Source: Chlorocebus sabaeus (taxonomy: Eukaryota; Chordata; Mammalia; Primates; Cercopithecidae). Taken from it: a DNA stretch of 64,000 nt. The position numbers and the translations under genes were made by a program. Position 1 is the first letter of the stretch; every line of letters begins with the position of its first letter. The stretch covers positions 34,774,421 to 34,838,420 of the forward strand of contig NC_132929.1 of assembly GCF_047675955.1 (NCBI RefSeq). Reading direction: 5' to 3'. A model generated the notes under the pieces. It saw only the letters and a list, made by a program, of their open reading frames with translations. It had not been told where the DNA came from and ran no database searches. Positions 60,251 through 64,000 of this stretch are shown in pieces.

Positions 60251-60930
60251 AAAATGGCTGTTTCCACAGAAAAACTAAGGAGACTTTAATTTAGACTTAA
60301 GGAAAAAAAACATACCGTCGTTATTTCCAGTGAGAGTTTGAAATAATTGTTTATCTAAACAATTTTCACCTTTTCCACCTTGCTATGTGTGCAGAGGCCT
60401 TAGCTATTTTCTAGAGACCTGTGCTCTCCTGCTGGTTTGGGAACTCCAGGTAATTCCAACAATGCTCACTCCCACTCCTATTACATAATTCAGGTGTGCC
60501 TCTGGGAAAAACCGTTCCAATCATTGTCCCTACCCACATAATTCTTGCTGGCGAAGGTGTGGTCTAAGGTTAATTTTCAAACTGCATGAAGATATGAAGC
60601 TATGATACCAAAAAACAGGAGAAAAAAAAAATGCCAATTATTTAAGACTCTGGGAGACAGAAGAGACCCAAGATATCTTTAATTGATGGGTTCCCAAATG
60701 CCTGTCCATGGATCTATGAGTTTTCACTGACCTGCAGCAAGAATGACAAAAAAAGAAACAATGCACTGAATTTTTCATAAAGCTTAATTTATTCAATATA
60801 AAGAAACTGTCCTTTATTCATAGATAATTTCCTTCCTACATTTTTGGTGTAAAAATATTCTTTCTTTTATGAAATGTGATGGTAGTACAACTTTCAAATG
60901 TTTTCTGTTTGTTTTTTGTTTTTGGTTATT

Positions 60931-61221
60931 ACTTTGAGACAGAGTCTCACTCTATTGCCCAGGCTGGAGTGCAGTAGTATGATCTCGGCTCACTGCAAGC
61001 TCCGCCTCCCAGGTTCACGCCATTCTCCTGCCTCAGCCTCCAGAGTAGCTGGGACTACAGGGACCCGCCACCACGCCCGGCTAAGTTTTTGTATTTTTAG
61101 TAGAGACGGGTTTCACCGTGTTAGCAAGGATGATTTCGATCTCCTGACCTTGTGATCTGCCCGCCTCGGCCTCCCAAAGTGCTGGGATTACAGGCATGAG
61201 CCACCATGTCCATGCCCAGCC
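60931..61221 (-). mobile_element. AluY-type SINE (reverse)
   Basis: Near-consensus reverse Alu (GAGACAGAGTCTCACTCTAT ... CCACCACGCCCGGCTAAG). Its end reads CACCATGTCCATGCCCAGCC, with a 5-bp duplication. Confidence 0.93.
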
Positions 61222-61287
61222 TCAAATATTTGTTTTTAATAGTCTTATTAGGCAATGCTAAGAGTTGAACTTTTTCTTTTAATTTTC

Positions 61288-61290
<3 letters not shown>

Positions 61291-61319
<29 letters not shown>

Positions 61320-61595
61320 ATGGAGTCTCGCTCTGTCACTAGGCTGGAGTACAGTGGCTCAATCTCGGCTCACTGCAACCTCCCCCTTCTGGGTTCAAGC
61401 AATTCACCTGCCTCGGCCTCCCAAATAGCTGGGACTACAGGCATGTGCCACCACACCCAGCTAATTTTTGTATTTTTAGTAGAGACGGGGTTTTACCATG
61501 TTGGCCAAGGTGGTCTTGATCTCTTGACCTCATGATCCGCCTGCCTCGGCCTCCCAAAGTGCTAGGATTACAAGCATGAGCCACTGCACCCAGCC
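61291..61595 (-). mobile_element. Alu SINE (reverse)
   Basis: Reverse Alu with a 26-T tract, 69 bp from the previous Alu and in the same orientation. Confidence 0.94.
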
Positions 61596-61674
61596 AGTTA
61601 AAATCTGTTTTAATAGTCAGTGAATTTCCCAAAACCACCTATGATGGTTAAGTGGACTTCCCTGGGTTCATCCC

Positions 61675-61790
61675 TGAGGTGGCACAGGGAGGTGAGGTGA
61701 CTTTCCCAGAGTCACGTGGAGAATGGGTGGGCTGGAACTCGAGGCTCTGGCTTCAGCCCGGCGTCTATCTTGCTATGTAGCACGCTGCCC
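61675..61790 (+). mobile_element. MIR SINE
   Basis: GGTGAGGTGACTTTCCCAGA GTCACG, GGGTGGGCTGGAACTCGAGG and GGCGTCTATCTTGCTATG fit the 3' part of MIR. Confidence 0.75.
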
Positions 61791-63469
61791 CTCCAGTGAA
61801 CTGGATGCCAAGGGCCACGCCTCACTCGAAAACAACTACGCTGCTTTGAAATCCAGTGGGGCTGGCACGAAAGTCTGGACTCCTAATTCAAGGATTAAAA
61901 ATGTGCGGTCTTTGAGTAAAAACAAGTTTGGAAAGTTGGACCGAATGAGCACGGAGTGCTTTGCACAGGAACTCTTCGTCAGCCAAGTGCTCAGAAGTGC
62001 TCGCTCCCCATGCACAATAGAGAACACTGTAATGTTTTCCTCATAGATCTTACAATGTAACTGTAAAAAGTGTTGTAACATTGATGACAAACAGATGGCA
62101 AATTAAACCTTCTTTGTCATAGGACAAATAACTCAAAAATATGGAGTTTTATTGGTAAACAATGTCAGCATTTTCAAAGTGGATTTTTTTTTTCCTAATG
62201 TAGAAGAAATGTGCATTCAGCCTGAATGCATTAACAATCGATTGCCCCAAATGCTGACTTTCAATACAAGACAATGTGCAGGGATTAGATATAGAAGGGA
62301 TAAAGTGAGCAATTTTATAACTTAATGTGAAATCAAGTCTCTTCTTGTCTTAACAATTAAACGTAGGAGAGGAAAAAACCCAACTCTTACTTACAGTAAT
62401 GCCATTCTATTATAATATTCCCTTAACATTGAAGTGTTAAAGGATGCTTTTATCACTTAGCAGAGGAAGATTTGCAGCAGACCACCCGTGTTATTTCATA
62501 AACATCCATCAAGCTTCCTCAAAGCTGAAAGCTACTCTGTGCTAATGATAGAAAGCACATTTATGCTGGGCTTCCCATATATTGAGTGGGTAGAGATTTC
62601 TAAAACATAAAGTCATTAGTGGTCCAGTAACTCATTTCCTTGGTAGAACACACGATTCGTCAGTCATCGATTCAAAGGCATTAATTCAAAGGCGCATAAA
62701 CAGCCCTCTCTGTGTGAGTCATTTAAAAACTCTGTTGTCTGAATTTAAAAAGCAAGTCTTAACAGTCAACAAATTGTCAATGAATACTTAATACAATGCA
62801 CCATGCCAAAAATTATGCAGGAAACCAAGAAATACATGAGGCAGGATGATGCCGTTTTTGTTAAAATGAACAAGAAAGCACACCTATATGCATGACCATA
62901 TGTGGTTAAACTGAAAGCTCTACACCAAGAGATTAATAAGAACTAACCTTTGGCGATGGGTTCTGGGTGACTTTGGTATTTTCCTTTTTACTTGATTGCG
63001 TGGTATGAACCATGTTAAATGAACATGTATTGCTTTAAGGGGTTTTTATATGTTGCTTTTTGAAGAAGATACATAAGACATAGTCCCTGCTTCTGGCGTT
63101 TTGGGAGAAACAATCGTGATGGGGAGGAGTGAGGCTGTCTGGAGTTAGGAGGGACTGACTATGGACATCATTTGTTTCTTTTTATACCCAGCTTATCAAA
63201 AAACCGTATTTCCATGTTTACAACGCAGTAAATTCAGCCCACGTTCCAAGAACATTTCAAAATACAATTTGTTCAACTACTACATTCAGTGGAAATGAAG
63301 ATTTCTATGGGCTTGTCAATCCTCCATTTATAACTTAGGTTTCTGTGGCAAAATGCATTTTAAATTCCAATAAACAACTTTACAGTTGAATTTTTGGAAA
63401 ATAACTCGGAAATATGGGAAGCACTTACACACCTGCCCGAGTGCGTGGTAATCATGACTCATACTTACC

Positions 63470-63600
63470 GTTTACTTGCTGCATTCTTCATTTCGTTTCA
63501 CCCTACAACAGCCTCATGTGGGAGATTTTATTATTACTCCCATTTTACAGGTACGGAAACCAAGGTACAGAGGTCACAAAACATTACGGTCACCAGATCT
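63470..63600 (+). mobile_element. MIR SINE
   Basis: CTACAACAGCCTCATGTGGG AG, TTATTACTCCCATTTTACAG GTACGGAAACC and CAGAGGTCACAAAAC are the MIR core. Confidence 0.8.
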
Positions 63601-63822
63601 ATGCAGACCAAGCCAGACAGTCCAGATCTACATCCTGCCACCCAGCTCCTTCTAATCAATTATCTGCCAGTTTTCAAGTGCTGTGGGTGCTGCACGTAAA
63701 AGTGATTGACCTTTTTTTGATGGTGATAAGTCCAGATAAAGCATATTTCAGTATTTTGACCAAACAAAATAAAAACTTGCAACTGAACATAACTGCTTTT
63801 GTACAATTAAATTAAAAGAAGC

Positions 63823-64000
63823 TGCCAGGTGCAGTGGCTCATGCCTGTAATCCCAGCACCTTGGGAGGCCGAGGCGGACGGATGATGAGGTCAAGAGATC
63901 GAGACCATCTTGGCCAACAAGGTGAAACCCTGTCTCTACTAAAAATACAAAAATTAGCTGGGCGTGGTGGCACATGCCTGTAGTCCTAGCTACTCGGGAG
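63823..64000 (+). mobile_element. Alu SINE, cut by the window end
   Basis: Forward Alu starting GCTGCCAGGTGCAGTGGC and running to the last base. Confidence 0.92.

Larger units (their letters stand above)
55813..64000 (-). other. MYO1E: MYO1E intron upstream of the first exon in the window (incomplete)
   Basis: Ends with acceptor AAATTCAG; its donor is beyond 64000. Holds Alus, a Tigger MITE, and MIR and L2 fossils (listed separately), plus a cryptic exon-like stretch at 59854-59909. 57310-58240, 60270-60900 and 61800-63460 show no assigned element. I searched for the Val-Asp-Asp-Met/KKRYMDDYIF coding exon and did not find it. Confidence 0.87.

Noticed and set aside
61723..62090. 107-codon plus-strand and 84-codon minus-strand frames
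   Set aside because: They start inside a MIR fossil and show no domain; overlapping frames on both strands point to chance.
55813..64000. Nested LDHAL6B gene, which I recall lying within MYO1E in human
   Set aside because: No lactate-dehydrogenase-like frame appears on either strand in this window, so it must lie elsewhere in the gene.

Overview
The window is primate nuclear DNA. About 46 Alu insertions are interspersed with MIR, L2, L1M, hAT, Tigger and LTR-type fossils, and one vertebrate gene runs through it as small exons with GT-AG introns. The gene is MYO1E (unconventional myosin-Ie, a long-tailed class I actin motor), entirely on the minus strand. Its 5' side lies beyond position 64000 and its 3' side before position 1. 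Twelve consecutive coding exons are present. Joined, they give 1383 bases, or 461 codons with no stop, covering residues ~50-510 of the motor domain in human-type numbering. That numbering is anchored by the P-loop Thr119, Ala159 and switch II Asp388. The promoter, start codon, IQ neck and TH1/TH2/SH3 tail are outside the window.

Organism: an Alu at 45950-46257 carries the base pattern I associate with the Old World monkey AluYRa lineage. Several MYO1E residues (Ser94, Pro137, Gly226, Ser361) also differ from the human protein as I recall it. I therefore favour a cercopithecoid monkey over human. This rests on recall and has not been tested by alignment.

Layout, read along the gene from high to low coordinate: an incomplete upstream intron (55813-64000); exons at 55723-55812 and 50585-50679 (N-terminal motor); a 20.8-kb intron packed with Alus; the P-loop exon at 29700-29787; switch I exons at 24738-24827 and 20505-20636; exons at 17260-17394 and 15645-15777; the exon at 9428-9624 with the TEDS-site loop; the switch II/relay exons at 6361-6441 and 5952-6038; lower-50K exons at 2217-2303 and 578-745; then an incomplete downstream intron (1-577). 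All junctions agree in phase.

I found no second gene, no RNA gene and no CpG-island promoter. The intronic features most worth a second look are: a ~290-bp inverted duplication (26159-26446 against 27348-27639) whose arms each hold a CCAT/GGAT tract and flank an Alu, a 28-bp minisatellite and a DNA transposon; a 64-bp-arm hairpin at 3878-4086; a perfect 29-nt palindrome at 53670-53698; and a very weak splice donor (GTTTTC) after the exon at 20505-20636.
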